Part shown: positions 35,548 through 45,762 of the stretch, piece by piece
Layout of the letters: the number at the start of each line of letters is the position of its first letter
How positions within the stretch are numbered: the stretch's first letter is position 1
Source: Sphingobacterium sp.
GTDB lineage: Bacteria; Bacteroidota; Bacteroidia; Sphingobacteriales; Sphingobacteriaceae
Assembly (NCBI GenBank): GCA_031253985.1
Contig: JAIRVH010000229.1
Span: 1 to 64,000 of the forward strand
Reading direction: 5' to 3'
DNA: 64,000 bases
Made by a program: the position numbers and the translations under genes
Notes under the pieces: generated by a model
What the model saw: the letters and a program-made list of their open reading frames with translations, nothing else
Database searches by the model: none
Told to the model about the DNA's origin: nothing

Positions 35548-37935
35548 ATGTATAATTATTTAAAAGTGGGTTGGCGAAAATTGATCAGAAACAAGATCTT
35601 CTCGTTGATCAATATACTAGGGCTTTCATTAGGTTTGGCCGCGTGCTGGATTATCCTCTTATTTGTAAATGATGAATTGAGTTATGACCGGTACTTTACG
35701 CAAGCAGATCGTATATATCGGGTCGTGTCCCATGGGAAATGGGATGGAGGTTCTTTTGATATAACGGGAACAGCAGGACCTCTGGCTAATGTCATTAAGG
35801 ATGAATTTCCCGGCGTAAAAGAGGCTACCCGATTCGATGTTGAGGGCGGCGGTATCATCACGATCGGCAGTCAACAAACAAAAGTGAATGAAATATTGAT
35901 GGCTGACAGGAATTTTTTCAATATCTTTGATTATAACTTTCTTGCTGGTAATCCTGCAACAGCATTGAACACCCCTCAATCTATTGTATTGACAGAAGAC
36001 TTAGCTATACAATTATTTGGATCCGCGGAAACAGCACTCAACAAAACACTTTACTTTAATAAATCAGAGCCAACCCTCGTTACAGGGATTATCCAAAATG
36101 TACCCCAAAATACCCATTTCACATTCAGAGCCATCCGTTCTTTTTCAAAAGATTTCAATCCGGACTGGAATCAACTTTATCTCTATACCTACATAGTGCT
36201 GAAAGATCAGTCTTACTTGCCGCAGCTTCAAGAAAAACTCCCCAACATCGTAAAAAAATATATCCATGGGCGCGATCTCGATTTTGATTATAAAATCGAA
36301 TTACAGCCTATCAACGATATCCATCTACATTCTAACCTAAGCTATGAGCTTGGCAGCAATAGTAATATCAAATATATTTACATCTTTTCTATTGTGGGTG
36401 TACTCGTACTGTTGATCGCTATCGTAAATTACATTAATATCACGACTGCCCAAGCTTCGATAAGAATGAAAGAAGTTGCCGTTAGGAAAGTGATCGGGTC
36501 CAGCGTATTAAATCTGACCAAACAGTTTCTTGTCGAGACATCATTGATTATTTTGTTTGCAACATTGCTAAGTATATTGATGGCATCGGTATTTCTTCCT
36601 TGGTTGAACCAGATGATCGGCAAGCAATTGGATCTGTGGCATTTTGGAACGGAAAAATCGCTACTTTTTGTATTGCCGTTTATGGTATTTTTAGTGTTAA
36701 CAACCGGTATATATCCCGCATTAGTATTATCCGGACTCAAAACTATTCCTTCTCTAAAAAATCAGATCGGAACACATGGATACCAACATCTATTGAGAAA
36801 ATCACTCGTGGTTTTTCAATTTGTAATTGCGGTATTGCTTATTGTATCCACTATAGTCATGTTTCTGCAATTGGATTTTATGACGACAAAAAATCTAGGC
36901 TTTGACAAAAATCAGGTCATGGTTTTTCATCTGGACAACGAATCAACCCGTAATAAAGGCGATGAGCTCCGGAATAGCTTACTTGAAGATAGCCATATTA
37001 CAGAAGTTGCGTTCGCTAGTAATCCAATTGGAAAAAACGATATTGGTGTGGGAACTTTCAATGTTGAAAATAATGGCAAAATTGATCCTAACTTTACACT
37101 CGCCAATACCTTAAAAATTGATCCTAATTTTATTCCAGCTATGCATATTCAAATGGAAAAGGGAAGAAATTTCGACAGTACCATGCCAACAGATAGTGCT
37201 TCCGTCATTATAAATTCGGCATTCGCAAAAAAACAGGGCTGGACAAATGCTGTAGGAAAGCGGATTGAATTTGGAACCGACAAAGCTGGCAAATCAATTT
37301 TGAAATCTGTTATTGGTGTAGTCAGTGATTTTCATATTTATTCACTCCAGCATAAGATTGAACCCCTTGTTTTAGTACTTCCTACTAATAAAATGGAAAT
37401 GGACAATATTTATATCCGCATGAAATCGACAAATATGAGTCATACTATTTCGTATATCAATAAGATATACAGTAAATATGTCCCTGATTATCCCTTGGAA
37501 TACACATTTTTAGATAAAACCTATGAGCACCAATATAATTCAGAAGTAAAGCAGGGCCAGATTCTCTTAATTTTTGCAATGCTGTCGATCGTCATCGCAT
37601 GTTTGGGCCTATTTGGTGTGATTACATTCTCTATCCAATTACGAACAAAGGAAATTGGCATACGTAAAACATTAGGCGCAACGCTCAGCAATTTGGTATA
37701 TCTGCTGTGCTCAGATATGGTTAAACTGGTCGGTATAGCCCTGTTGATTGCAATGCCGATAGGATGGCTGTTAATGAATCAATGGTTACAAGAATTCGCC
37801 TATCGCATTACAGTAAGCTGGTGGATACTTGCCTGTGCGGGAATCATCGCGCTGGTAATTGCTATTCTCACGCTAAGTACAAGAGCAATAGCTGCCGCTC
37901 GAGCTAATCCGGTCGAAAGTCTAAAAGTGGAGTAA
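35548..37935 (+). CDS. FtsX/MacB-type ABC transporter permease
   Basis: This 795-residue protein has the duplicated MacB-PCD/FtsX layout: a first TM helix near 20, a periplasmic core domain (FDVEGGGIITIGSQQTKVNE), three TM helices from about 275, a second TM/periplasmic/three-TM unit ending IALVIAILTLSTRAIAAARANPVESLKVE. Loops MKEVAVRKVIGSS and TKEIGIRKTLGAT are the coupling-helix motifs. No ATPase gene is adjacent. Such permeases usually drive mechanotransmission or export of peptides and lipoproteins. Confidence 0.92.
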   Translation: MYNYLKVGWRKLIRNKIFSLINILGLSLGLAACWIILLFVNDELSYDRYFTQADRIYRVVSHGKWDGGSFDITGTAGPLANVIKDEFPGVKEATRFDVEGGGIITIGSQQTKVNEILMADRNFFNIFDYNFLAGNPATALNTPQSIVLTEDLAIQLFGSAETALNKTLYFNKSEPTLVTGIIQNVPQNTHFTFRAIRSFSKDFNPDWNQLYLYTYIVLKDQSYLPQLQEKLPNIVKKYIHGRDLDFDYKIELQPINDIHLHSNLSYELGSNSNIKYIYIFSIVGVLVLLIAIVNYINITTAQASIRMKEVAVRKVIGSSVLNLTKQFLVETSLIILFATLLSILMASVFLPWLNQMIGKQLDLWHFGTEKSLLFVLPFMVFLVLTTGIYPALVLSGLKTIPSLKNQIGTHGYQHLLRKSLVVFQFVIAVLLIVSTIVMFLQLDFMTTKNLGFDKNQVMVFHLDNESTRNKGDELRNSLLEDSHITEVAFASNPIGKNDIGVGTFNVENNGKIDPNFTLANTLKIDPNFIPAMHIQMEKGRNFDSTMPTDSASVIINSAFAKKQGWTNAVGKRIEFGTDKAGKSILKSVIGVVSDFHIYSLQHKIEPLVLVLPTNKMEMDNIYIRMKSTNMSHTISYINKIYSKYVPDYPLEYTFLDKTYEHQYNSEVKQGQILLIFAMLSIVIACLGLFGVITFSIQLRTKEIGIRKTLGATLSNLVYLLCSDMVKLVGIALLIAMPIGWLLMNQWLQEFAYRITVSWWILACAGIIALVIAILTLSTRAIAAARANPVESLKVE

Positions 37936-37984
37936 CTCTGATACCACGATTTTGTGTAATTTAATTTTACTTACGATCATACAA

Positions 37985-38045
37985 AAGCCACATCGCACGA
38001 TGTGGCTTCTAAATTAAACGTATAAAAATATGATTCACTAACATC
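37985..38045. terminator. GCCACRTC cassette after the permease
   Basis: AAGCCACATCG (37985-37995) and CGATGTGGCTT (37998-38008) form a perfect stem. About 20 bp on, ATATGATTCACTAAC repeats the tail of the family-copy cassette. It serves as the permease terminator. Confidence 0.75.
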
Positions 38046-38157
38046 ATCTACCCACACAGAAAAAAACATCTTTCCATGACGCTTCAAAACTTAAATATTT
38101 GTTTGAAATAATGCTTATTTAAAAAGTTAAGGAGACGAAAAAATAAGACATAAAAAA

Positions 38158-38183
38158 AGCGGATAGCATAACTGCTACCCGCT
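38158..38183 (-). terminator. Terminator of the CsbD-like gene
   Basis: AGCGGATAGCA and TGCTACCCGCT form an 11-bp stem with one mismatch. Flanking A and T runs allow termination in both directions. Confidence 0.85.
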
Positions 38184-38205
38184 TTTTTATCACAAATACT
38201 CACTG

Positions 38206-38391
38206 TTATAAATCGTTCAACCACTTGTTGACCTCATCCTGAGTTTTACCGGTTTTCTTTTGAAGTTTACCAACCAATTCATCTTCCTTACCTTCGGCAT
38301 ATAAAAGATCATCATCGGTAAGATCTGCATATTGTTGTTTTACTTTACCTTTGATTTCATTCCAACGGCCTTTCCATGTCAATTCACTCAT
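38206..38391 (-). CDS. CsbD family small stress protein
   Basis: This 61-residue protein starts LTWKGRWNEIKGKVKQQYADLTDDDL and has KTGKTQDEVNKWL at the end. This is the typical CsbD/YjbJ helical-bundle signature and length. Family members are abundant under general or osmotic stress, with unknown molecular role. It is a single gene with its own terminator. Confidence 0.9.
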   Translation of the reverse strand: MSELTWKGRWNEIKGKVKQQYADLTDDDLLYAEGKEDELVGKLQKKTGKTQDEVNKWLNDL

Positions 38392-38516
38392 AATTTTTTT
38401 CCTTTCTTTGTTTAATAGTAGAACAATGTCTCTTCAACAATCGTTTAAAAAATAATGTTATAAAATGTTAATTTTCCGGGGTGCCTGCATTAAGCGTGCT
38501 AAGAATTTGCATACGA

Positions 38517-38912
38517 TTATTTACGCTGACAATTCGCTGTCCATGCCTTACCATCTTTGGTATATCCGATTGTCAGTTTACCGGCATCAATTCGAATAAC
38601 GCCTGTTCCAGCGGAACCAATGTTGACCAGAACATTATCTTTCTTTTCGAAATCTACACCGTTCAGATTAGGAATTCCATTTCCAAAAGCGAAATTATAA
38701 GTATCTCCTACTTTCGTAACGGTAACTGTTCCTTCGGCAGCGGCAACATCATTCTCATTGTTACTCAAATCGTCATAGGCAATATTGCCCTCATATTTCC
38801 CAATAAAAAGATCATTGTCCGCAGGATCGTCGTCTTTACTACATGAAGTAAAACCGATAACCACGGTTAAAATAAGCATACCCAATCCTAGTGTCTGAAT
38901 TAATTTTCTCAT
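38517..38912 (-). CDS. Small lipoprotein of unknown function
   Basis: I place the start at MRKLIQTLG (38912), giving a lipoprotein signal with lipobox GFTSC. The frame extends to 38966 without a signal feature. The mature part of about 105 residues is a beta-rich domain (FIGKYEGNIAYDD, GTVTVTKVGDTYNFAF, GKLTIGYTKDGKAW). I recognise no function. It is transcribed away from the ECF sigma gene. Confidence 0.7.
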   Translation of the reverse strand: MRKLIQTLGLGMLILTVVIGFTSCSKDDDPADNDLFIGKYEGNIAYDDLSNNENDVAAAEGTVTVTKVGDTYNFAFGNGIPNLNGVDFEKKDNVLVNIGSAGTGVIRIDAGKLTIGYTKDGKAWTANCQRK

Positions 38913-39023
38913 ACGTTGATGTGTTAATGTGAATAAACATTTCTTATAATGCGGTGTGAAATTCAAACTCTATGCCATTCCATACCTAACGATGAATACA
39001 CAGGTATCACCCCCTTCAATAAA

Positions 39024-39054
39024 GGGTATAAATACATAAAGAGGGTATTTATAC
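39024..39054. promoter_or_regulatory. Inverted repeat upstream of the sigma gene
   Basis: GTATAAATAC (39026-39035) and GTATTTATAC (39045-39054) are perfect reverse complements, each preceded by GG, so they also read as a 19-bp direct repeat. They sit 101 bp before the sigma-factor start. Confidence 0.4.
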
Positions 39055-39154
39055 GAAAACAGATCAAGTTAAATAAGGCCGTATCAAAATTTTTTTCAAT
39101 ATACTTGGACTGCACAGGCATTATCGCTATATTCATTCATTCCAAGCCTACACT

Positions 39155-39685
39155 ATGGAAATCAATTATACGCTGACCGTCCGAAGATTCGAGGAATACT
39201 TTGACTTATGGAGTTCCAAAGTATACCATTATGCACTTCATAAAACCCAATCACCTTATCTAGCCGAGGAAACGGTACAACATGTATTTATCAAGCTCTG
39301 GAAAAATATGAGTACCAAATCTATCGATTCGACCATAGAATCTCAGATCTTTTGCATCACACGAACCACAGTGATCGATTTGGTCAAAGCAGAGTACAAT
39401 AGGAAAAAATTGCTAGATAGGGACGAGACTTTTGTGCAGCAATATAGTCCTCAGGATGATTTTTATGCCAAACAACTTTCCTCGAGTCTCCATGAAATCG
39501 TCGACAAATTGCCCGAAAAACGTAAAGAGATTTTTATGTTGAGCAGATTTTCAAATCTCTCACATCAAGAAATTGCCGAAAAGCTTGCTATATCAACGAA
39601 AACTGTAGAAAATCAACTGACTCTTGCGCTGAAAACCATCAGAAAAGCGTTATTATTTAGCATACTCCTACAAATTATTTTTTAA
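39155..39685 (+). CDS. ECF-type sigma-70 factor
   Basis: This 176-residue protein has a sigma region 2 (YHYALHKTQSPYLAEETVQHVFIKLWKNM) and region 4 (LPEKRKEIFMLSRFSNLSHQEIAEKLAISTKTVENQL). It belongs to the Bacteroidota FecI-like ECF group that drives TonB-receptor loci. The FecR-type anti-sigma gene follows by 43 bp and a SusCD pair after that, so the four form a surface-signalling unit. Confidence 0.92.
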   Translation: MEINYTLTVRRFEEYFDLWSSKVYHYALHKTQSPYLAEETVQHVFIKLWKNMSTKSIDSTIESQIFCITRTTVIDLVKAEYNRKKLLDRDETFVQQYSPQDDFYAKQLSSSLHEIVDKLPEKRKEIFMLSRFSNLSHQEIAEKLAISTKTVENQLTLALKTIRKALLFSILLQIIF

Positions 39686-39728
39686 TTTTTTTTGGGGGCT
39701 AATCTGTTTTCGATCGTAATCTTTATAT

Positions 39729-40757
39729 ATGAAGATTACCAAAGCACTAATCGACAAATACCTAAGCGGTACCGCCAATGCGGAAGAAATTGCAGCTGTA
39801 GAAAATGCCCTGGCCGATGATGAATTCAATTGGGAGGATTTCATGCCAGAAGCAGAATGGAAGCAGCATAAGGAGCATCTGGAATTTGAAAACCAAAAAG
39901 AAATAAAGGCGCAGATCCTCAAACAGATCGGGTTCAAAAGCAGACAGCACTTTAGCTGGATCAAATATGCAGCCATTATCTTATTTGTGGGTATTGGGGC
40001 TTGGTTGGCACTGATCCAGATTAAATCTCCAAAGCTGAGCACAGCACAACTAATACCTAAACAAGAGGATGCATCAAAAGACGCAACCCAACCAGGCAAT
40101 CTATATTATATCAACTCAGGCAATGCTATACAGCAAATTGATGTTCCTGATGGATCTACCATCCAACTCTACCCCAATTCCGAGGTAAAATTTATAGCCG
40201 ATTTTAGTTCTATTTCCTCGCGCGACATCCATCTTAAGGGTAAAGCCAAATTTACTGTTGCAAAGGATAAAACGAAACCTTTTCGTGTCCATACAACCAG
40301 CTTGACGACAACAGCACTGGGCACCATTTTCACTGTAGACGAAAGTAGTGCATCTATTACAAAAATTAAACTTTACAAGGGACGGATCGAGGTAAAAAGT
40401 AATGATAATCAGCAAAATATCAAACATCTAAACCTACAGTTTTTGCCAAATGAAGAAATCAGTATCGATAGACAGCAACAACAGATTGTTGCTGAAACCC
40501 GAATTAATGGATCTCCAGCTAACAAAAGGGGCTCTTATCAGAAAACAGCTGAACAGTTGATATTCAAGAACCTGTCGTTACAGGATGTGCTTCATATTAT
40601 TAGCCATAATTATGCTGTCAAATTAAGCTTTGATCCCAAAGATATTCAGGATAAATACTATAGCGGAACCTATAAAAACACAAAATCAGCGTACATCAGT
40701 ATGCTGGCCGATATCCAGGCATTACACCGGATAACAATAACTGTAAAAACCGAATAA
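39729..40757 (+). CDS. FecR family anti-sigma factor
   Basis: This 342-residue protein has a cytoplasmic N-terminal helix domain (about 1-75), one transmembrane helix (about 80-97, YAAIILFVGIGAWLALI), and a periplasmic FecR domain (VPDGSTIQLYPNSEVKFIADF ... DIHLKGKAKFTVAKDKTKPFRVHT). The C-terminal STN-like segment (FKNLSLQDVLHIISHNY) would contact the receptor. It holds the sigma factor until the SusC-type receptor upstream of it in the signal chain is occupied. Confidence 0.92.
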   Translation: MKITKALIDKYLSGTANAEEIAAVENALADDEFNWEDFMPEAEWKQHKEHLEFENQKEIKAQILKQIGFKSRQHFSWIKYAAIILFVGIGAWLALIQIKSPKLSTAQLIPKQEDASKDATQPGNLYYINSGNAIQQIDVPDGSTIQLYPNSEVKFIADFSSISSRDIHLKGKAKFTVAKDKTKPFRVHTTSLTTTALGTIFTVDESSASITKIKLYKGRIEVKSNDNQQNIKHLNLQFLPNEEISIDRQQQQIVAETRINGSPANKRGSYQKTAEQLIFKNLSLQDVLHIISHNYAVKLSFDPKDIQDKYYSGTYKNTKSAYISMLADIQALHRITITVKTE

Positions 40758-40780
40758 ATTCACTCTAATAACCACAAATT

Positions 40781-43700
40781 ATGCACAATTATTTACCCAC
40801 CAAGCAGAGTATCCTAACGCTGCTGCTGATGAAGTCCAACATTCGGCCCGATGTAAACTGGGTATTGCGCCTTGGTCTTATGGGACTATTGTCAACAAGT
40901 TATCTCCAGGCTGACGCCCAACAAAACGCTTCTATTACAGGGATAATCAAAGACGAAACAGGAAAGCCCATCCCCTCTGCCACTGTGACGATCCGCAATG
41001 CGGCAAGTGGATTAAAGAAAACGACAACCAGCAGGCCGGACGGAACCTTTTCCTTTGACCAGATACCAGCTGGTCAAGGCTACCAGATTGCTGTATCTTC
41101 CATCGGATTTAAAAGCAAAGAACTTACCGATTACACTATCACGGATAGAGACAAATTAGCGATCAATATCAGTCTAGAGTCCGCTTCAGAAAGCCTGCAG
41201 GAAGTTGTTGTCACAGCACTGGGTATTAAAAGAGAAAAAAAAGCACTCGGCTATACCGTTGCCGAACTTAAAGGTGATGAATTGACACAGGGTAAAGAAA
41301 CCAATGTAGCCAATGCATTATCTGGTAAGGTTGCAGGAGTGCAGGTTAGCCGTGCTGCATCAGGCGCTGGAGGTTCATCTAAAGTAGTCATCCGGGGCAA
41401 CAATTCACTAATTGGCAATAGCCAGCCACTGTATGTCATCGACGGTGTTCCCATAGACAACCAAAATATCTCATCCCCAAATCAATCCGGCGGAACTGAT
41501 TATGGTGATGGAATCGGTAATATCAATCCGGAGGACATCGAAACGATGTCGGTATTAAAAGGACCCAATGCAGCAGCACTATATGGACAGCGAGGAAGTA
41601 ATGGTGTCATATTAATCACGACCAAATCTGGTAAAGCCGGCAAGACCCGCTTCACCTATGGTACAGACTTTTCATTGGGTAATGGATTAGTCTTACCTGA
41701 TTTTCAAAATGTCTATGGACAGGGTTTGAATGGTACATTTACACACTTCAGGAAAGATGACGGCACCATCGTGCCCATGAGTGAAGCACTTAAAAATGGC
41801 TATAGCGGAACGCCCAAAATGAGCGCTGGACGTGACCGTACCACACGTGCTAGTTGGGGTGCGAAAATGGAAGGTCAAACCTATGAAGATGCTTATGGCA
41901 ATATTTTACAGTTAACACCAAAAGCAGATACTTATTCATCCTTTTTTCAAACAGAGAAACAGTTTGTCAACAATCTAAGTATAGATGGCGGCACTGACAA
42001 AGTAAACTATCGCTTCTCATTCGCCAACACAGATGTCAAAGGATATATTCCAACAAATACACTCAAAAGAAACAATTTCGGACTACGCACCCAAGCCAAA
42101 ATAACCGATAAATTTCATATTGACATCAAGGCGAACTACATCGCGCAAAAGGGACAAAACCGACCTACGTTGGCCGATGCGGCAGACAATCCAGCGTATC
42201 TATTCATCAGTCAGCCCAGAAGCTTGGGCAATGATATCATGGCTCAGTATAAATGGACGGCACAGGAAATTAGCCGGCAGCTCGGATTTTCAGGATTAAC
42301 AGAAGGACTTGAAAAAACATATGCCACGAATAGTTCTACCGCCAATCCATTTTGGACAATTCACGAAAACCATAATGAAGATCGTCGCGACCGCATAATA
42401 GGTTTGCTACGCCTGAGCTACGATTTTGCGCCATGGCTTAAAGTTACAGCGACCGGAGGTACGGATTTTTACACCGATCAACGGTTCCGTTACCGCCCTA
42501 TTAATACTTACCAAAGTTTGAACCGAAAAGGCGATATCCGTGAAGAGGTGATCAGAGCTCGGGAAGACAATTTCGATATTCTCGCCAGCTCCAACTTTAA
42601 ACTAACAGAAGACATTAAATTAAGTGCCAACCTGGGAGCAAGTCACCAAAGCCGTTACTTACGCATAACCGGAAACTCAGGAAATCAATTTATTGTCCCC
42701 AATCTCTTTGTGATCAATAACACCACGACAAATACATATATATTTGACCTGATCGAATCTAAGATCAATTCAGCCTATCTATCGGGGCAATTTAGCTACA
42801 AGGATTACTGGTTTATAGATTTCTCCGCACGGAACGATTGGTCTTCCACGCTGTCAAAAGAAAACAATTCATTCTTCTACCCTTCTGTAAGTTCTAGTTT
42901 GGTACTATCGGACGCTTTCAAATGGCAATCCGATGCGCTGTCATTTGCAAAAATCAGAGCTTCCTGGGCACAGGCAGGAAGTTCAGGAAATCCATATCAG
43001 CTGACTGGGGCATATAGTCTAAACCAATATACTCATGGTGGCGTGCCGATGGCTTCTTATACCGAAATTATTCCCGATCCAAATCTGAAAAATGAATTGA
43101 CCACATCAATCGAAGCGGGAGCAGATCTGAGATTCTTAAAAAACAGACTTTCTTTCTCCTTTACCTACTATCAGGCCAAAACAAAGAATCAGATTCTGGA
43201 CGTACCTATTGCCCCTTCTAGCCTTTATGTGAAAAATAGAATCAACGCGGGAGAGATCAGCAATAGAGGTATTGAGTTTGTGTTGGGAGCAACACCAATT
43301 AAAACTGAATCGGGATTTGAATGGAATACGACATTCAACTACAACCGCAACCGGAATAAAGTCGAATCACTCTACCCAGGTGTAGAAAGCTTTCTATTGG
43401 CCACAGACCGTGGTATCAATGTGGTTGCTGAGGTAGGAAAACCATTTGGTCAACTGATCGGAACACAGTTTGCCTGGATCAAAGATGAGCAGGGAAATAG
43501 ACTCATAGATCCGACAACAGGATTGCCGTTAAGAACGGCTGGCCGTGTAGAAACCGATCTTGGAAATGCACAGCCAGATTGGCTGGGAGGATTTTCCAAT
43601 ACACTTAAATACAAAGGTTTCAACCTTTATGCACTTGTCGATATACGCCAGGGTGGTGTAATCTTTTCACAATCCAACCGTGAACAGATCATCTATGGTA

Positions 43701-44137
43701 CCTCTCAAAAGACTTTAGAAGGACGCGATGGCACTTATGTCGCTAATGGAATGGTCGGGCAAAAAGACGGTGCCGGCAACTGGACAAGTACCGGAACGAG
43801 AAACACTAAACAAGTAAACGCGCAGGATTACTGGAATATGGTAGCCAGCGACAAAGAGGTGATGGTATCTGAAGAAATGATCAATGACATGAGCTACATC
43901 GCCATGCGCGAAATCAGCCTATCTTATTCTTTTCCAAAAAAAATGATGCCACACAAACTTGTCAACTCGCTTAAATTGGGTATCTATGGCAGGAACTTAT
44001 TTTATTTTCAACGGAAAACAGATGGGTTTTCACCGGAGGCATCTGCTTTCAACGTAAACAATAGCTCTATCGGTATCGAGTCAACATCACTTCCGATGAT
44101 GCGCACATTTGGCATTAACCTTACTATTGGCCTATAA
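40781..44137 (+). CDS. SusC-like TonB-linked receptor of the ECF cluster
   Basis: This 1118-residue protein has a signal peptide (ends QADAQQ), a carboxypeptidase-like domain (ITGIIKDETGKPIPSATVTI) and a plug (LQEVVVTALGIKREKK ... YVIDGVPIDNQN ... MSVLKGPNAAALYGQRGSNG). A barrel follows, ending in FGINLTIGL. The N-terminal start may instead be at 40829. It is expected to import a substrate with the following SusD and to signal to FecR. No glycosidase is in this cluster, so the ligand is unknown. Confidence 0.93.
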   Translation: MHNYLPTKQSILTLLLMKSNIRPDVNWVLRLGLMGLLSTSYLQADAQQNASITGIIKDETGKPIPSATVTIRNAASGLKKTTTSRPDGTFSFDQIPAGQGYQIAVSSIGFKSKELTDYTITDRDKLAINISLESASESLQEVVVTALGIKREKKALGYTVAELKGDELTQGKETNVANALSGKVAGVQVSRAASGAGGSSKVVIRGNNSLIGNSQPLYVIDGVPIDNQNISSPNQSGGTDYGDGIGNINPEDIETMSVLKGPNAAALYGQRGSNGVILITTKSGKAGKTRFTYGTDFSLGNGLVLPDFQNVYGQGLNGTFTHFRKDDGTIVPMSEALKNGYSGTPKMSAGRDRTTRASWGAKMEGQTYEDAYGNILQLTPKADTYSSFFQTEKQFVNNLSIDGGTDKVNYRFSFANTDVKGYIPTNTLKRNNFGLRTQAKITDKFHIDIKANYIAQKGQNRPTLADAADNPAYLFISQPRSLGNDIMAQYKWTAQEISRQLGFSGLTEGLEKTYATNSSTANPFWTIHENHNEDRRDRIIGLLRLSYDFAPWLKVTATGGTDFYTDQRFRYRPINTYQSLNRKGDIREEVIRAREDNFDILASSNFKLTEDIKLSANLGASHQSRYLRITGNSGNQFIVPNLFVINNTTTNTYIFDLIESKINSAYLSGQFSYKDYWFIDFSARNDWSSTLSKENNSFFYPSVSSSLVLSDAFKWQSDALSFAKIRASWAQAGSSGNPYQLTGAYSLNQYTHGGVPMASYTEIIPDPNLKNELTTSIEAGADLRFLKNRLSFSFTYYQAKTKNQILDVPIAPSSLYVKNRINAGEISNRGIEFVLGATPIKTESGFEWNTTFNYNRNRNKVESLYPGVESFLLATDRGINVVAEVGKPFGQLIGTQFAWIKDEQGNRLIDPTTGLPLRTAGRVETDLGNAQPDWLGGFSNTLKYKGFNLYALVDIRQGGVIFSQSNREQIIYGTSQKTLEGRDGTYVANGMVGQKDGAGNWTSTGTRNTKQVNAQDYWNMVASDKEVMVSEEMINDMSYIAMREISLSYSFPKKMMPHKLVNSLKLGIYGRNLFYFQRKTDGFSPEASAFNVNNSSIGIESTSLPMMRTFGINLTIGL

Positions 44138-44147
44138 AACCTCTATT

Positions 44148-45647
44148 ATGAAAAAGAATCTATTTAAAAATACATTTATCTTTGGCCTTATTGCTGCAAC
44201 TGGACTAGGTTCCTGTACAAAAGATTTTGAACGGATTAATACACCGCCGACATCGGTGACCTCGGTTGACCCATCATTGCTGATCGCCCGGATTCTCCGT
44301 GATGGCACCTTTCAGGAATCCGGAGAACTTCCCAACAATAAGTTCGGTTCCTGGATACAACATTGGGCCGGAGGGCCGGTAGTACCCGTATCGCGGTACT
44401 TTGAAGGCCCTGAAAATCTAATATGGTCCCAACATTATACGCTACTTCGCAATATTGTGCAGATCAAACAGGAATTGAGCGGTAAAGAGGATACGCCAGA
44501 AGGACGAAGTAAACTGGCAATAGCTGAACTTTATGAAGTCTATCTTTATCAGCGTCTTACAGACTTATTTGGCGATATCCCCTACTTCGAAGTGACGAAA
44601 TCAAGTAAGGAAATCAATCGTACACCCAAGTTTGACAAACAAGAAGAAATCTATCCAGCATTAGTTCAAAAGGTCGACGCAGCGCTAGTAAAGTTAACCA
44701 ATGGGGACCTTTCTTATGGTACCTCGGATTTCTTCTACAAGGGTAGCATTGATAAATGGAAAAAATTTGGAAATTCACTCAAACTAAAACTTGGTATGCG
44801 CATGCGCTACGCAAACCCTTCTTTAGCACAAAAAACGGTAACCGAGGCCATGACTTCAGCAGTAGGTTTATTCTCCAGCAACGGTGACAATGCGGCAGTG
44901 CCAACCTACAACGATGCTCAAGCTGAAAACCAAAACCCCATCCTACGTCAAATGACTACAGGAAGTGCCGACTTGCGTTATTTGGCCAATACGTTGGTTG
45001 ATAAACTAAAAGAATACAATGACCCAAGGCTTCCACTCCTTGCTGAACCGGTTAATAGCAATGGCGCCACGATCTACCAAGGTATTGGTGTTTCTTTGAC
45101 CGATAATCAATTGTCACAGCTGATTCGCGCAAACTATTCAACAGCTAATAAATCAACTTGGTTTAGCCTAACCTTTGCACCGATTCCGAGTTATGCCTTT
45201 ACGTATTCGGACATCTGTTTTTACAAAGCAGAAGCGGCGCTTTTAGGCTGGGGAGCAACAAGTGCGAATGCCCAAACATTCTTTACAGAAGGCGTCAAGG
45301 CTGCTCTGGCACTTCCGCCATACAACTTAACGACAATACCTACAGCTTACGAGCCTGTGTTGACTTTGAACGGTCTGACAGACGAACAGAAGATGGAGAA
45401 AATAGCGACACAGAAATGGATTCACCTCTTCGGAAGAGATATGGAAGCTTTTGCGGAATGGCGGCGCACTGGATACCCAAGATTGACAGCAGGGCCTAAT
45501 CTGGGTTCAACCAATGGACAAATCCCACGCAGGGCTATTTATTCCAGTGAAGAAGCTGAGCTGAACGCTGCGAACCTCAAGGAGGCTGCGGCACGAATGA
45601 CAAATGGCGATTCTTTCCTATCGAAAGTCTGGTGGGACAAAAAGTAA
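44148..45647 (+). CDS. SusD-like lipoprotein of the ECF cluster
   Basis: The start at 44148 gives a lipoprotein (MKKNLFKNTFIFGLIAATG, lipobox GLGSC) of 499 residues. An upstream frame from 44109 overlaps the SusC end. The fold signs are LAIAELYEVYLYQRLTDLFGDIPYFE, a TPR-like middle, and KWIHLFGRDMEAFAEWRRTGYP at the end. It resembles the SusD-2 group that goes with FecR-controlled receptors. It ends at a strong terminator. Confidence 0.9.
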   Translation: MKKNLFKNTFIFGLIAATGLGSCTKDFERINTPPTSVTSVDPSLLIARILRDGTFQESGELPNNKFGSWIQHWAGGPVVPVSRYFEGPENLIWSQHYTLLRNIVQIKQELSGKEDTPEGRSKLAIAELYEVYLYQRLTDLFGDIPYFEVTKSSKEINRTPKFDKQEEIYPALVQKVDAALVKLTNGDLSYGTSDFFYKGSIDKWKKFGNSLKLKLGMRMRYANPSLAQKTVTEAMTSAVGLFSSNGDNAAVPTYNDAQAENQNPILRQMTTGSADLRYLANTLVDKLKEYNDPRLPLLAEPVNSNGATIYQGIGVSLTDNQLSQLIRANYSTANKSTWFSLTFAPIPSYAFTYSDICFYKAEAALLGWGATSANAQTFFTEGVKAALALPPYNLTTIPTAYEPVLTLNGLTDEQKMEKIATQKWIHLFGRDMEAFAEWRRTGYPRLTAGPNLGSTNGQIPRRAIYSSEEAELNAANLKEAAARMTNGDSFLSKVWWDKK

Positions 45648-45659
45648 TGCCATACAAGA

Positions 45660-45689
45660 AAAAAGCCATATCCAAGGATATGGCTTTTT
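45660..45689 (+). terminator. Terminator of the ECF-SusCD operon
   Basis: AAAAGCCATATCC (45661-45673) and GGATATGGCTTTT (45676-45688) form a perfect stem followed by T residues. It shares its GCCA..TGGC core with the dispersed cassette. Confidence 0.9.
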
Positions 45690-45762
45690 TATAGGTTTTC
45701 ATAATGCCTGAAATACAAATGCACTTATTTTTAAACACGCCTATGAAAGATGCTATGAAATT

